Part shown: one piece after another, positions 15,816-23,599 of the stretch
Position numbering within the stretch: the first letter of the stretch is position 1
Layout of the letters: the number at the start of each line of letters is the position of its first letter
Assembly (NCBI RefSeq): GCF_000709085.1
Contig: NZ_JFBD01000007.1
Coordinates: 1 to 36,623 of the forward strand
Source: Virgibacillus alimentarius
Lineage (GTDB): Bacteria > Bacillota > Bacilli > Bacillales > Amphibacillaceae
Direction of reading: 5' to 3'
Length of the DNA stretch: 36,623 bases
Program-made: the position numbers and the translations under genes
Notes under the pieces: generated by a model
What the model was told of the DNA's origin: nothing
Database searches by the model: none
What the model saw: the letters and a program-made list of their open reading frames with translations, nothing else

Positions 15816-17675
15816 ATGTTATTTAAACTTTCATTTTCCAGCATGCGGAAATCGTTTAAAGATTATTTGGTGCTTTTATTTGGACTGACGATTTCCATTG
15901 CGATTTTTTATATGTTTCAAACACTAGCACAAAATAAAGTGTTTCTTGAATCAAATGCTATGATTAGTTCGATTGTATTTGTCTTTCATGTCGGAACATT
16001 TATTTTGGCTGCAATCACGATCTTTTATATCTTTTATGCAACATCCTTTATGCTTTCCATGAGGCAAAAGGAAATGGGAATGTATATGACCTTAGGCGCA
16101 AAGAAATATAAAGTGGCACAGATGATGTTTTTTGAAACGTTCTTTATCGGAATGATTTCTTTGCTGATTGGTATCGCAATTGGTATTGGTTTAGCTGAAG
16201 GTATTGCGTCACTATTTATGTGGCAGCTGGATTTCTCCGGTGAAGGATTTGAAGCCTTTTACCTTTCATCTATTATGACAACCGTTATTTTTTACGTGAT
16301 TTTGTTTTCCTTAACATCGATTGTTAACGCAGTAAAAGTTGCACGTCAATCCGTTCTTGAATTACTTCATGCCGACCGGAAACATGACGAAGTTAACACG
16401 AAAGGCAGCCGCACGATTATCGGCGTATTTTTTGCAATTGCTCTGATTGCAGTAGGTTACTATGCAATGATTCATATCGATAAATTAGTGCAATTTGGGG
16501 TGATCTTGGCAGCCATTACAATCACAATCGGGACATATCTTATCTTTATTTCATTTTTACCTTATTTTATTAAGAAATTAAAAGGAATTCGTACGTTAAA
16601 TGAAAAAGGACTTAATGCTTTTACCCTTGCACAACTGCGTTTTCGTGTCATGAATTTAACAAAAGTACTTGGCACAGTTACCATGCTTATAGCCTTAGGA
16701 TTAGGAGCACTTACTGCCGGTATTTCTTTCTATCATAATATCGAAAAACAATCATCCATGTTTCAAACCAATGATGTCGTCGTTCACCAGCCATCTGAAA
16801 CAGATGAGGAAATCATTGAAACATTAAATATCACAGAACAACATGAATATCGATACAAAGTAAAGAAGGATGGTGTTTACTTTTTAAAAGAGGACTTACT
16901 AAATAACCCGCCATTGATTAGGGAATTCAACCCGGAAATAAAGGAAATACCTGAGCCAAAAAGCGTTGCAACCTCGCTTCCTGCTGAGAAGTATGCATGG
17001 AATGAAGATGAACAAATGAAAGCTATGCCAGAGGGATGGTATACAGCCATTTCAACGGAATTAAATACAAGCTTTTACATGTTCGGAGGCCGGGATATTT
17101 ATATCTATGATAAGACAAACTTTCAAAAAATAGACGGAAAAGAACAGCACGTATTTACAGCTATGATTGAGGATTTCAAAGAAGCCCTCCCCAAGCTGGA
17201 GAAAATCGATAAAGGCCAGCAAGAAATAGCTGCATCTATGACCGGAGAAAAACCAGAAACAACAGGAAGTAAATATAGTAATTACGTAGCTATTAAAGGA
17301 TTTTCAAACGGAACGATCTTTATGGGATTCTTCCTCGGAGTTGCTTTTCTCATGATGATGGCCAGTGTGCTTATGTTTAAACTGCTATCAAGTGCAAACG
17401 CTGATATACAGCGCTATGACATGCTACGGAAAATTGGTGTTCGAAGGTCTGTGCTAACAAAATCGATTTACAGGGAACTGTTTCTCGTTTTCCTATTCCC
17501 TGCTATCATAGGCCTTGTTCACGTATTAGTCGGTATGCAAATGTTTTCTTTCATCATTATTGAACCATACACAAAAATTTGGATTCCGATTAGTATCTTT
17601 ATCCTAATATATGGAATTTATTATGTGATGACGGTCCAAATGTATAAACGCATTGTCCTCCCTAAAGAGGAATAA
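15816..17675 (+). CDS. BceB-like ABC transporter permease (FtsX family)
   Basis: This 619-residue permease has the BceB layout. One N-terminal helix (DYLVLLFGLTISIAIFYMF) and an FtsX domain with REKEMG-like RQKEMGMYMTLGAKKYKVAQ lead to about six further helices. A ~200-residue extracellular domain follows (about 310-500, QSSMFQTNDVV to KYSNY), and the last helices come after it. The large extracellular loop is the peptide-sensing domain in characterised BceB proteins. AGGAGG precedes ATG. The matching histidine kinase is not in the window. Confidence 0.88.
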   Translation: MLFKLSFSSMRKSFKDYLVLLFGLTISIAIFYMFQTLAQNKVFLESNAMISSIVFVFHVGTFILAAITIFYIFYATSFMLSMRQKEMGMYMTLGAKKYKVAQMMFFETFFIGMISLLIGIAIGIGLAEGIASLFMWQLDFSGEGFEAFYLSSIMTTVIFYVILFSLTSIVNAVKVARQSVLELLHADRKHDEVNTKGSRTIIGVFFAIALIAVGYYAMIHIDKLVQFGVILAAITITIGTYLIFISFLPYFIKKLKGIRTLNEKGLNAFTLAQLRFRVMNLTKVLGTVTMLIALGLGALTAGISFYHNIEKQSSMFQTNDVVVHQPSETDEEIIETLNITEQHEYRYKVKKDGVYFLKEDLLNNPPLIREFNPEIKEIPEPKSVATSLPAEKYAWNEDEQMKAMPEGWYTAISTELNTSFYMFGGRDIYIYDKTNFQKIDGKEQHVFTAMIEDFKEALPKLEKIDKGQQEIAASMTGEKPETTGSKYSNYVAIKGFSNGTIFMGFFLGVAFLMMMASVLMFKLLSSANADIQRYDMLRKIGVRRSVLTKSIYRELFLVFLFPAIIGLVHVLVGMQMFSFIIIEPYTKIWIPISIFILIYGIYYVMTVQMYKRIVLPKEE

Positions 17676-17680
17676 ATGTA

Positions 17681-17723
17681 AAAAAGTTGTCTCAAACGGC
17701 TGATCGTTTGAGACAACTTTTTT
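17681..17723. terminator. Bidirectional terminator, perfect 18-bp stem
   Basis: AAAAAGTTGTCTCAAACG (17681-17698) and its exact reverse complement (17705-17722) flank the loop GCTGAT. Both directions yield T-runs. It separates the ABC permease and the convergent MFS gene. Confidence 0.9.
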
Positions 17724-17725
17724 AC

Positions 17726-18913
17726 TTATGATTGCACTTGCTGTCTGGTCTTCCATAGGAGGGATACATAAAAAAGCATCGCCAACAGAACTGACCCCGC
17801 CGCAGTTAAATAGATCGAATAATAACCGAACATCGAAGCGAGCTGGCCAAACACCATCGCACCGATACCAACTCCTAAATCAAAAAAGGAGAAAAATGTT
17901 GCGTTAGCCATGCCTCTCCTGTTCATCGGGGATTTCTCTACCGCCCACGCTTGCAGTGCAGGCTGTACACTCCCAAATCCAAGGCCATAGATTGCAGCAG
18001 CAAGAAGCATTACAGGCGTATTCGGCAGCCATGATAATAGAAGCATTGCTATAAAAATCATGAACGTACCAGGGAGAAATACGTACAAATGACCTTTTTT
18101 ATCGTATATTCTTCCTGCAAACGTCCGAGATACCATGAGAAAAACAGCATAAACAAGAAAATAAGATTCAATCGATCCAAGCCCTCTTTCTGCTGCGTAT
18201 AAGGGCAAGAATGAGGCAATGCCACCAAATGTTACAGTTATAAAAAACAACAAAACAGATGGCGGTATGGCTGTTTTTTCGAAGATATCAAATTTTACCG
18301 TGACAGATTTATTCGGAGACTGTTCCACCTTTTTATAGCGAATCGTTGTGGATAGTAATAATGCCACCAAACCAAGAGCAGCACATAATAGAAATAGTTT
18401 AGTAAAAGAGATGACGCCAACGAGTGATAAACCTAATGCAGGGCCAAAGGCAAGAGCTAAATTCCCAGATAGGCCAAAGTATCCTAACCCTTCCCCGCGG
18501 CGTTTTGTCGGTACCAAGTCCGTTGCAATCGTACTGGTTGCTGTGGTTGAAAACCCCCAGCCGATTCCTTGTATAATCCGCATGAATACTAACAAAGCCA
18601 TACTAACTATAAATGCATAGGAGCCTACAGAAAGTACAAAAATCGCTAGTCCGGTCATATAAACAATGCGTCTTCCCTTTGATTCCAATGCATGCCCAGC
18701 GTAAGGACGGAAAATTAACGCAGAAAAAGTAAATACACTGACGATAATTCCGATTAGTTGATCACTTCCACCTAGTTCTTTAACGAAGATTGGAAGTGTA
18801 GGCAATGTCATTTGAAATCCTAAAAATATAAAAAAATTAGCAAGACAAATCAAAATAAAATCACGTGTCCAAATTTTATCTTGAGCTACTGCCTGTTGTA
18901 CATTACTATGCAT
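17726..18913 (-). CDS. MFS transporter, drug/metabolite efflux type
   Basis: This 395-residue protein has twelve predicted membrane helices. The N-terminal half has FLGFQMTLPTLPIFVKELGG and the loop 2-3 motif RPYAGHALESKGRR; the middle has GIGWGFSTTATSTIATDLVP and KRRGEGLGYFG. This is the usual pattern of 12-TM major facilitator exporters. The substrate is unknown. GGGAGG precedes ATG. It is monocistronic and shares the bidirectional terminator with the ABC permease. Confidence 0.85.
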   Translation of the reverse strand: MHSNVQQAVAQDKIWTRDFILICLANFFIFLGFQMTLPTLPIFVKELGGSDQLIGIIVSVFTFSALIFRPYAGHALESKGRRIVYMTGLAIFVLSVGSYAFIVSMALLVFMRIIQGIGWGFSTTATSTIATDLVPTKRRGEGLGYFGLSGNLALAFGPALGLSLVGVISFTKLFLLCAALGLVALLLSTTIRYKKVEQSPNKSVTVKFDIFEKTAIPPSVLLFFITVTFGGIASFLPLYAAERGLGSIESYFLVYAVFLMVSRTFAGRIYDKKGHLYVFLPGTFMIFIAMLLLSWLPNTPVMLLAAAIYGLGFGSVQPALQAWAVEKSPMNRRGMANATFFSFFDLGVGIGAMVFGQLASMFGYYSIYLTAAGSVLLAMLFYVSLLWKTRQQVQS

Positions 18914-19035
18914 GAAAGCCTCCCTTTATTTGATTTCAATCTATTATACATGAATATGCCAATAAATACATGAATAGCATCGGAACCAGGATATATTAAC
19001 AAAATATAGATATGTCTTATTCGAAGGGAATATGG

Positions 19036-19181
19036 TATAATTTAACTAGATTCTCATATATTTAAAAGACCACAGACAGGACTGTGGTCTACAGATAAGC
19101 GGTTCCTTAGAGGGATCGGCTGCATAGAAGCGAATAGACCTCTCCTTACTAACATGCAAAGAATAGGAGGGTCTATTTTTT
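19036..19181 (+). ncRNA. Probable antitoxin RNA (RNA II) of a par/Fst-like type I TA locus
   Basis: An extended -10 promoter (TGGTATAAT, -10 at 19036-19041) is followed by a 5' stem (AGACCACAG 19067-19075 with CTGTGGTCT 19082-19090). A second small stem around 19101-19118 comes next. The terminator is at 19133-19177, with T-run 19176-19181, and overlaps the 3' end of the convergent toxin gene. CTCTCCTTAC (19140-19149) nearly repeats 19276-19285 and could pair with the toxin ribosome site. The arrangement is that of Fst-type RNA II; expression is inferred. The start given is the -10. Confidence 0.55.
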
Positions 19182-19277
19182 ATTTATTAAAGTTACGACC
19201 AAAGCGACTAATGCAATCAAAAGCGTACCGAAACTAACCATCACCATTAACGCTTCATATACGCTAATAGGCTTCAC
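19173..19277 (-). CDS. Putative holin-like (Fst/TxpA-type) toxin peptide
   Basis: This 34-codon frame includes ISVYEALMVMVSFGTLLIAL followed by VALVVTLINKK. That pattern is typical of the putative holin-like toxins (YEALMxMxxFG, one membrane helix, short basic tail). The GTG at 19277 is the only canonical in-frame start before YEAL. An ATT three codons later is at better distance from AAGGGGG, so initiation is uncertain and may be impaired. The 5' leader folds over the ribosome site, and the gene converges with an antisense RNA. The product would insert into the membrane. Confidence 0.65.
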   Translation of the reverse strand: MKPISVYEALMVMVSFGTLLIALVALVVTLINKK

Positions 19278-19299
19278 CCCCTTACACGCGGGGTTAGCC
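19270..19299 (-). promoter_or_regulatory. Hairpin sequestering the toxin ribosome site
   Basis: On the minus strand GGCTAACCCC pairs with GGGGTGAAGCC (outer GGCT/AGCC, inner CCCC/GGGG). It buries the AAGGGGG ribosome site, as described for the 5' stem-loop of fst RNA I. A toxin promoter -10 TATAAT lies at 19338-19333. Confidence 0.5.
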
Positions 19300-19407
19300 G
19301 ATCCAAGCCTAAAAAGAACTTTATCTATTATCATTATATCACAAATGAATAAAAAGGGAACATATATTCTATTTTCTTATTTAAACTTCTTTTTATTGCT
19401 TAAAAAA

Positions 19408-19441
19408 ATATGAAATCTGAGATGAATCCCAGATTTCATAT
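19408..19441 (-). terminator. Terminator of the SOD gene
   Basis: On the minus strand a 12-bp stem pairs ATATGAAATCTG with CAGATTTCATAT around a 10-base loop. It is followed by a run of T (seven A on the plus strand at 19402-19408). Confidence 0.8.
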
Positions 19442-20047
19442 TTATTCCTCTATGACACCACAGGCAATGCGATCTCCTGCGTCACCCGAGGGCTGTGATT
19501 TATTGTCATCCTCATCTGCATGAATGACTAAAGAAGTACCCTCGCCATCCAGCAAACTATTTTCCGCATTTTTCTCTAGCGTTACTCCTTTTGCAACAAA
19601 TGATTCACTTACAGATCCATCTTCATTCACTTCAATGTTGGGAAGATCACCTGCATGGGGACCATCAGGGTCATCAATGCCATGATTTGTATCATCAGGA
19701 TTAAAATGCCCCCCTGCAGATTCAAAATCCGGTGTCTCACAAGCGGCTTTTTCATGAATATGAAATCCATGTTTTCCCTCAGGGATTTTAGCTGCATCCA
19801 GCTGGATATTGACACCCTCATCTCCTTCGTCCAGTATGGCTGTTCCTATCTTTTTTCCTTCTGTATCCTTTAGTTCAACTTGGACTAGATCTTTACCCGG
19901 TTCAGAGCTTTGTCCTTCTTCCGTTTCAGCTGATTCGCCCTTTGACTTCGTATCGGAATCATCATTCGTGTTTTCCTCATTATTTCCGCATGCGACTAAA
20001 ACAACTAACAATAAAGTCATGAAAAACAGCAATATACCACGCTTCAT
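19442..20047 (-). CDS. Cu/Zn superoxide dismutase family lipoprotein (YojM-like)
   Basis: This 201-residue precursor has a lipoprotein signal with lipobox LVAC (lipid Cys20) and an acidic linker (~21-52). A SodC domain follows: copper ligands H96 and H98 in GFHIHEK, bridging H114 in GGHFNP, zinc ligands H123 and H131 (GPHAGDLPNI), and H176 in LVIHADEDD. A C103-C196 disulfide is likely. All key metal ligands appear present, so activity is plausible, although B. subtilis YojM was reported poorly active. It acts at the outer face of the membrane. AAGGGG precedes ATG. Confidence 0.9.
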   Translation of the reverse strand: MKRGILLFFMTLLLVVLVACGNNEENTNDDSDTKSKGESAETEEGQSSEPGKDLVQVELKDTEGKKIGTAILDEGDEGVNIQLDAAKIPEGKHGFHIHEKAACETPDFESAGGHFNPDDTNHGIDDPDGPHAGDLPNIEVNEDGSVSESFVAKGVTLEKNAENSLLDGEGTSLVIHADEDDNKSQPSGDAGDRIACGVIEE

Positions 20048-20291
20048 CCATACATTTCCCCTTCTCGTATATTGTTTTAATTATAATCATTATTCACATT
20101 TCCAGTACCATTTAAACATATGGCTTATGAATATAAAAAGGACTAGCTATTGAAAGACAAATTATTTATACTAATTATATTACATTTTTTCCCTTCTTTA
20201 GTAAAATCTATGTTTAGAAAGATGGTAAAAGGGTTAATATTAAATATTGCTAGTTTTGGTAACTTTTATACTAACAACAAGGAGGATTGCA

Positions 20292-21428
20292 ATGAAAAAT
20301 ACTGCTCGCCTGATAACATTTTGTCTAAGTTTTTTGCTATTTTTCTTTATTTTTCTATCTGATAGTCATGCTGAAAATGGACGAACCTATCAAGTTAGTA
20401 CTTCTTCACTGAATGTTAGAAGCACTCCTTCTCATAGTGGGGAAATTATTGGTAGGCTCAACAAGGGAGACAAAATTGTTGCATTTCAAGAAAAACATGG
20501 CTGGATTCTGACTTATTATGATGGAAAGGAAGTATGGGTAGCATCTCAATTTTTAGCTCCTGCAGAAGGAAAAACACAAAGCAATGATCCGAATCATGTA
20601 CAACAGCAACAAACAAATACAGTCCAAGTAATGGAAAATGATGTACATATTAGATCTGGTGCAGGAACAAACCATTCGATTATTGGAACTGCAAATGCCG
20701 GTGATACATACAATCTAAAGGATACATCAGGTGACTGGCACCAAATTGCTCTCTCTGGTGGCTCTACTGGATGGATCGCCGCTTGGTTAACAAATGCACA
20801 AACTGCTTCAGAGCAAGAACAAGATACCAAAACGAACTCGTCCAACGAAGAAAAGTCACCATCCGGTGAAGGAACAGTAGCTTCTAATGGATCACTAGAA
20901 GGGATTAATATCATGCTTGATCCGGGACATGGTGGCAAAGATCCAGGCTCTATCGGGGTAAATAGGGCCCCAGAGAAAGATTTAACATTATCTATTACGG
21001 ATCGTATTGCTCAGTCATTGAGAAACGCTGGTGCGACAGTAATCGTGACCAGAACGAGCGATCATTATTTATCACTGGATCAAAGAGTTGATTTAAGCCA
21101 TTCGTATAATACGCACGCTTTTATCAGTTTGCATTATAATGCATTTCCAATTGAAACAATTCGTGGTTTTAGTACATTTTACAGCTCTGATCGTGAGCTG
21201 GCCAATGAAATTCATTCTTCGATCATGCAAAATATAAATATGCAGGATCGCGGTGTCAATCAGGCAGATTTCCATGTAATGCGTGAAAATAATAACCCTG
21301 CAATACTTTTGGAATTAGGGTTTATTACGAATCCTGATGATTTATTGATGATCCAATCAGGAGATTACCAAAATGGACTAGCTAACGGAATCACAAATGG
21401 GCTAAAAAATTATTTTAATTCATATTAA
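20292..21428 (+). CDS. N-acetylmuramoyl-L-alanine amidase with two SH3 domains
   Basis: This 378-residue secreted enzyme has a signal peptide 1-27 (cut after SHA) and bacterial SH3 domains at ~32-88 (SLNVRSTPS) and ~108-166 (VHIRSGAGT). A Ser/Glu-rich linker leads to an Amidase_3 domain at ~203-375. Zinc ligands are H213 (LDPGHGG), E228 (PEKD) and H281 (SLHYNA), with catalytic E341 in LLELGF. It cleaves the amide bond between MurNAc and L-alanine in peptidoglycan. The start was chosen at the ATG after AAGGAGG; the longer in-frame ATG at 20247 lacks a site. It is monocistronic. Confidence 0.92.
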   Translation: MKNTARLITFCLSFLLFFFIFLSDSHAENGRTYQVSTSSLNVRSTPSHSGEIIGRLNKGDKIVAFQEKHGWILTYYDGKEVWVASQFLAPAEGKTQSNDPNHVQQQQTNTVQVMENDVHIRSGAGTNHSIIGTANAGDTYNLKDTSGDWHQIALSGGSTGWIAAWLTNAQTASEQEQDTKTNSSNEEKSPSGEGTVASNGSLEGINIMLDPGHGGKDPGSIGVNRAPEKDLTLSITDRIAQSLRNAGATVIVTRTSDHYLSLDQRVDLSHSYNTHAFISLHYNAFPIETIRGFSTFYSSDRELANEIHSSIMQNINMQDRGVNQADFHVMRENNNPAILLELGFITNPDDLLMIQSGDYQNGLANGITNGLKNYFNSY

Positions 21429-21463
21429 AAGAAGTAACTGATTACCAGTTACTTCTTTTTATT
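21427..21463 (+). terminator. Terminator of the amidase gene
   Basis: AAAAGAAGTAACTG (21427-21440) pairs with CAGTTACTTCTTTT (21446-21459) around a five-base loop, followed by further T. Confidence 0.85.
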
Positions 21464-21603
21464 TGGCATCGTATAAAATAACTTTTTTTGTCGTTATTTC
21501 CCAGGAAATTCTAAAAAGTACATATGAGGTGCATCCCATTCCAAAGAGTAGAGAAACATTACAGCACCGCACCCTAGTTACGCACCTTAGGGCGTAGCTA
21601 TTT

Positions 21604-22026
21604 TTACTGTTCCATTGCCCCCTTTGGTTTCCGTGTGAGTGCCACAATCCCACAAATGGCGTAAAATATTGCAATGATCCACGTTCCAAAGCCTAATAAA
21701 ATCAAGGAAAGTACTGCTACTATTATTAACATGATACCAGCCGGTTTTGGCCGCTTATTACCCTTTAGAAATACAATAGCGATGATCCCAACGATCACTG
21801 CAACTGAAGAAAATATTGCAAGCATCCATCCTTCGCCGCCAATACTTTCTAGCATCGAATTAAATTCGTTCATTGTTATACCTGCTTCTTGCTGTGTTTG
21901 CTCAAAGATATCACGCATGACATCCTTATTGTTTTGTACCCATATGAGTAGTCCACCCATAAATGCAAAAAAAGCATATAGCAATGCTCCTATAATCGCT
22001 AACACAATTTCAACTGTTCGTTTCAT
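21604..22026 (-). CDS. DUF4064 family membrane protein
   Basis: This 140-residue protein has an N-terminal helix (IVLAIIGALLYAFFAFMGGLLIWV), a soluble stretch with NEFNSMLESIGGEGW, and three more hydrophobic segments. It ends in TRKPKG. This fits the small DUF4064 family; function unknown. AAAGGTTGG precedes ATG. Downstream (minus strand) there is only a small stem around TACGC/GCGTA (21578-21596), with a T-run on the plus strand. Confidence 0.75.
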   Translation of the reverse strand: MKRTVEIVLAIIGALLYAFFAFMGGLLIWVQNNKDVMRDIFEQTQQEAGITMNEFNSMLESIGGEGWMLAIFSSVAVIVGIIAIVFLKGNKRPKPAGIMLIIVAVLSLILLGFGTWIIAIFYAICGIVALTRKPKGAMEQ

Positions 22027-22100
22027 TTATACCAACCTTTTTATAATATCTTCTCTATTATATTATAGTCCATTATACAATGAAACTCTAATCATAAGAC

Positions 22101-22134
22101 AAAAAAATAGAGCCCTAAATAAACGAGGGCTCTA
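22101..22134 (-). terminator. Terminator of the nrd operon
   Basis: On the minus strand TAGAGCCCT (22134-22126 reversed) pairs with AGGGCTCTA, followed by seven T. It sits just after the nrdF stop codon. Confidence 0.9.
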
Positions 22135-22140
22135 CCTTAT

Positions 22141-23184
22141 TTATAGATCATCAAATCCATTCAAATCACTTGTTTTTGTATACTGTCTAGATCTTTGCTC
22201 AAAGAAATCTGTCTTCGTTCCGTCAAAATTATCAACATAAGCACGGATCCATTTCATTGGGTTTTCTACATGATCAGGATAAATCTCCTCTAATCCCATC
22301 ATTCGCAGCATTTTATTTGCACGATATTTTATATACCCTGCCATTTCTATCAAATCAATACCCTCTACATCAGCAAGTACGTAAGAAGACCATTCTATTT
22401 CTAATTCAACAGACTCTTTAAAATGATCATAAACCCACTCAATAAAGCTACCCGTATTATATTCTGGGTTTTCAGCTAGTGTTGCCCGGAACAGTTCAGC
22501 AATAAAGCGACCATGTTCTAGTTCATCACGATTAATATAGCTGATCATTGTCGAAGTACCCACCATTTTATTATGTCTGGCTAAATTGTAGAAAAAGGCA
22601 AATCCCGAATAGAAAAACATACCTTCAAGTAATGCTGTGTAAACCATTGTCTTTAAAATGTTTTCAATAGTAGGATTTTCTACAAATGCGTTGTACGTTC
22701 CAATGATATTTTCATTCCTTTTTAACAAAACAGGGTCTTTTCTTCCTAGCTGGAACGATTCATTTTGTTCATCTAAGGAGACGACAGAAGAAAGAACATA
22801 AGAATAACTTTCATTATGCACTGCTTCCTGCTGTGCAATTACCGCCATAATGGATTGTACCGATGGGTCTGTCGCATATAATGACAATAATAGTGCCGTT
22901 CTCGTCTGCGGACCATCTAGTGTAGACAGAAGTCCAATTATTTTTAAATAGGCATCCTGCTCTTCTTTGCTTAAACTAGGAAATTGTTTAACATCTCCTG
23001 ACATATTCACCTCATCAGCTTGCCAGTAATTTCCTATTAGCCTCTTATACATTTTATACCAATGCGGATATGCAATGTCATTCCAATTTAATATCCCGCT
23101 CGATTTCCCTCCAAATACCCCTGTCGATTTATTTGGATTTCTAGGCTCTAATGTTTTTGCTTTTTCAAGCATAACTTCTGACAT
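22141..23184 (-). CDS. nrdF: Class Ib ribonucleotide reductase small subunit NrdF
   Basis: This 347-residue radical-generating subunit has di-metal ligands at about D90, E120, H123 (QQEAVHNESY), E187 (LLEGMFF), E221 and H224 (RDELEHG). Y127, four residues after H123, is the radical tyrosine. Length and motifs fit Mn-dependent class Ib NrdF. Its start lies inside the end of nrdI (20-base overlap), so translation is probably coupled. It works with NrdE to reduce ribonucleoside diphosphates and with NrdI for cofactor assembly. Confidence 0.92.
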   Translation of the reverse strand: MSEVMLEKAKTLEPRNPNKSTGVFGGKSSGILNWNDIAYPHWYKMYKRLIGNYWQADEVNMSGDVKQFPSLSKEEQDAYLKIIGLLSTLDGPQTRTALLLSLYATDPSVQSIMAVIAQQEAVHNESYSYVLSSVVSLDEQNESFQLGRKDPVLLKRNENIIGTYNAFVENPTIENILKTMVYTALLEGMFFYSGFAFFYNLARHNKMVGTSTMISYINRDELEHGRFIAELFRATLAENPEYNTGSFIEWVYDHFKESVELEIEWSSYVLADVEGIDLIEMAGYIKYRANKMLRMMGLEEIYPDHVENPMKWIRAYVDNFDGTKTDFFEQRSRQYTKTSDLNGFDDL

Positions 23185-23599
23185 TTCCCAGCACTCCTTC
23201 TAACCATTGTTCAATATAGGTTTCCTGAAAACCACGTGGAGACTGTTCTATTTTTAATGCCGGCCACTTACTGTGATAAAACACAGCAAGTTTTTCAGCA
23301 GCCCTGCAAAACAGATCATCCCCACCAAACTGTGTATCTCCAGTGCCAAAAACAGCAACATTTTCTGGCTTATAGCCTACCTCTAATATAAAATCCTTCA
23401 CTTCATCTGGCGTAGCTCCCATCTCCCATGTGAACGTACCTAGAAAAATATATTGATAAGATTCTGCATCAACAGGAGGGTCGATGCCAATGCGGTGCAT
23501 GTCCACATCATTCCCTTCCTGACTTAATAAGTGATTAATCCGCTCTGCAACTTCTTCCGTGTTACCACTATAAGATAGATAGGCAACTAAAATCCTCAA
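23165..23599 (-). CDS. nrdI: NrdI flavodoxin for NrdF cofactor assembly
   Basis: This 144-residue flavodoxin-like protein has the FMN phosphate loop SYSGNTEEVA at the N-terminus, then GTFTWEMGATP and FGTGDTQFGGDDLFCRA around the flavin. NrdI supplies the oxidant that activates the dimanganese site of NrdF. Its ATG overlaps the nrdE stop (ATGA). The gene lies between nrdE and nrdF rather than first, as it does in B. subtilis. Confidence 0.9.
   Translation of the reverse strand: MRILVAYLSYSGNTEEVAERINHLLSQEGNDVDMHRIGIDPPVDAESYQYIFLGTFTWEMGATPDEVKDFILEVGYKPENVAVFGTGDTQFGGDDLFCRAAEKLAVFYHSKWPALKIEQSPRGFQETYIEQWLEGVLGNVRSYA

Noticed and set aside
19809-20153. 114-aa plus-strand ORF opposite the SOD gene
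   Set aside because: Antisense to the SOD lipoprotein; Ser/Phe-rich translation without a ribosome site.
21459-21689. 76-aa minus-strand ORF overlapping the DUF4064 gene end
   Set aside because: Out of frame with DUF4064, no ribosome site, irregular composition.
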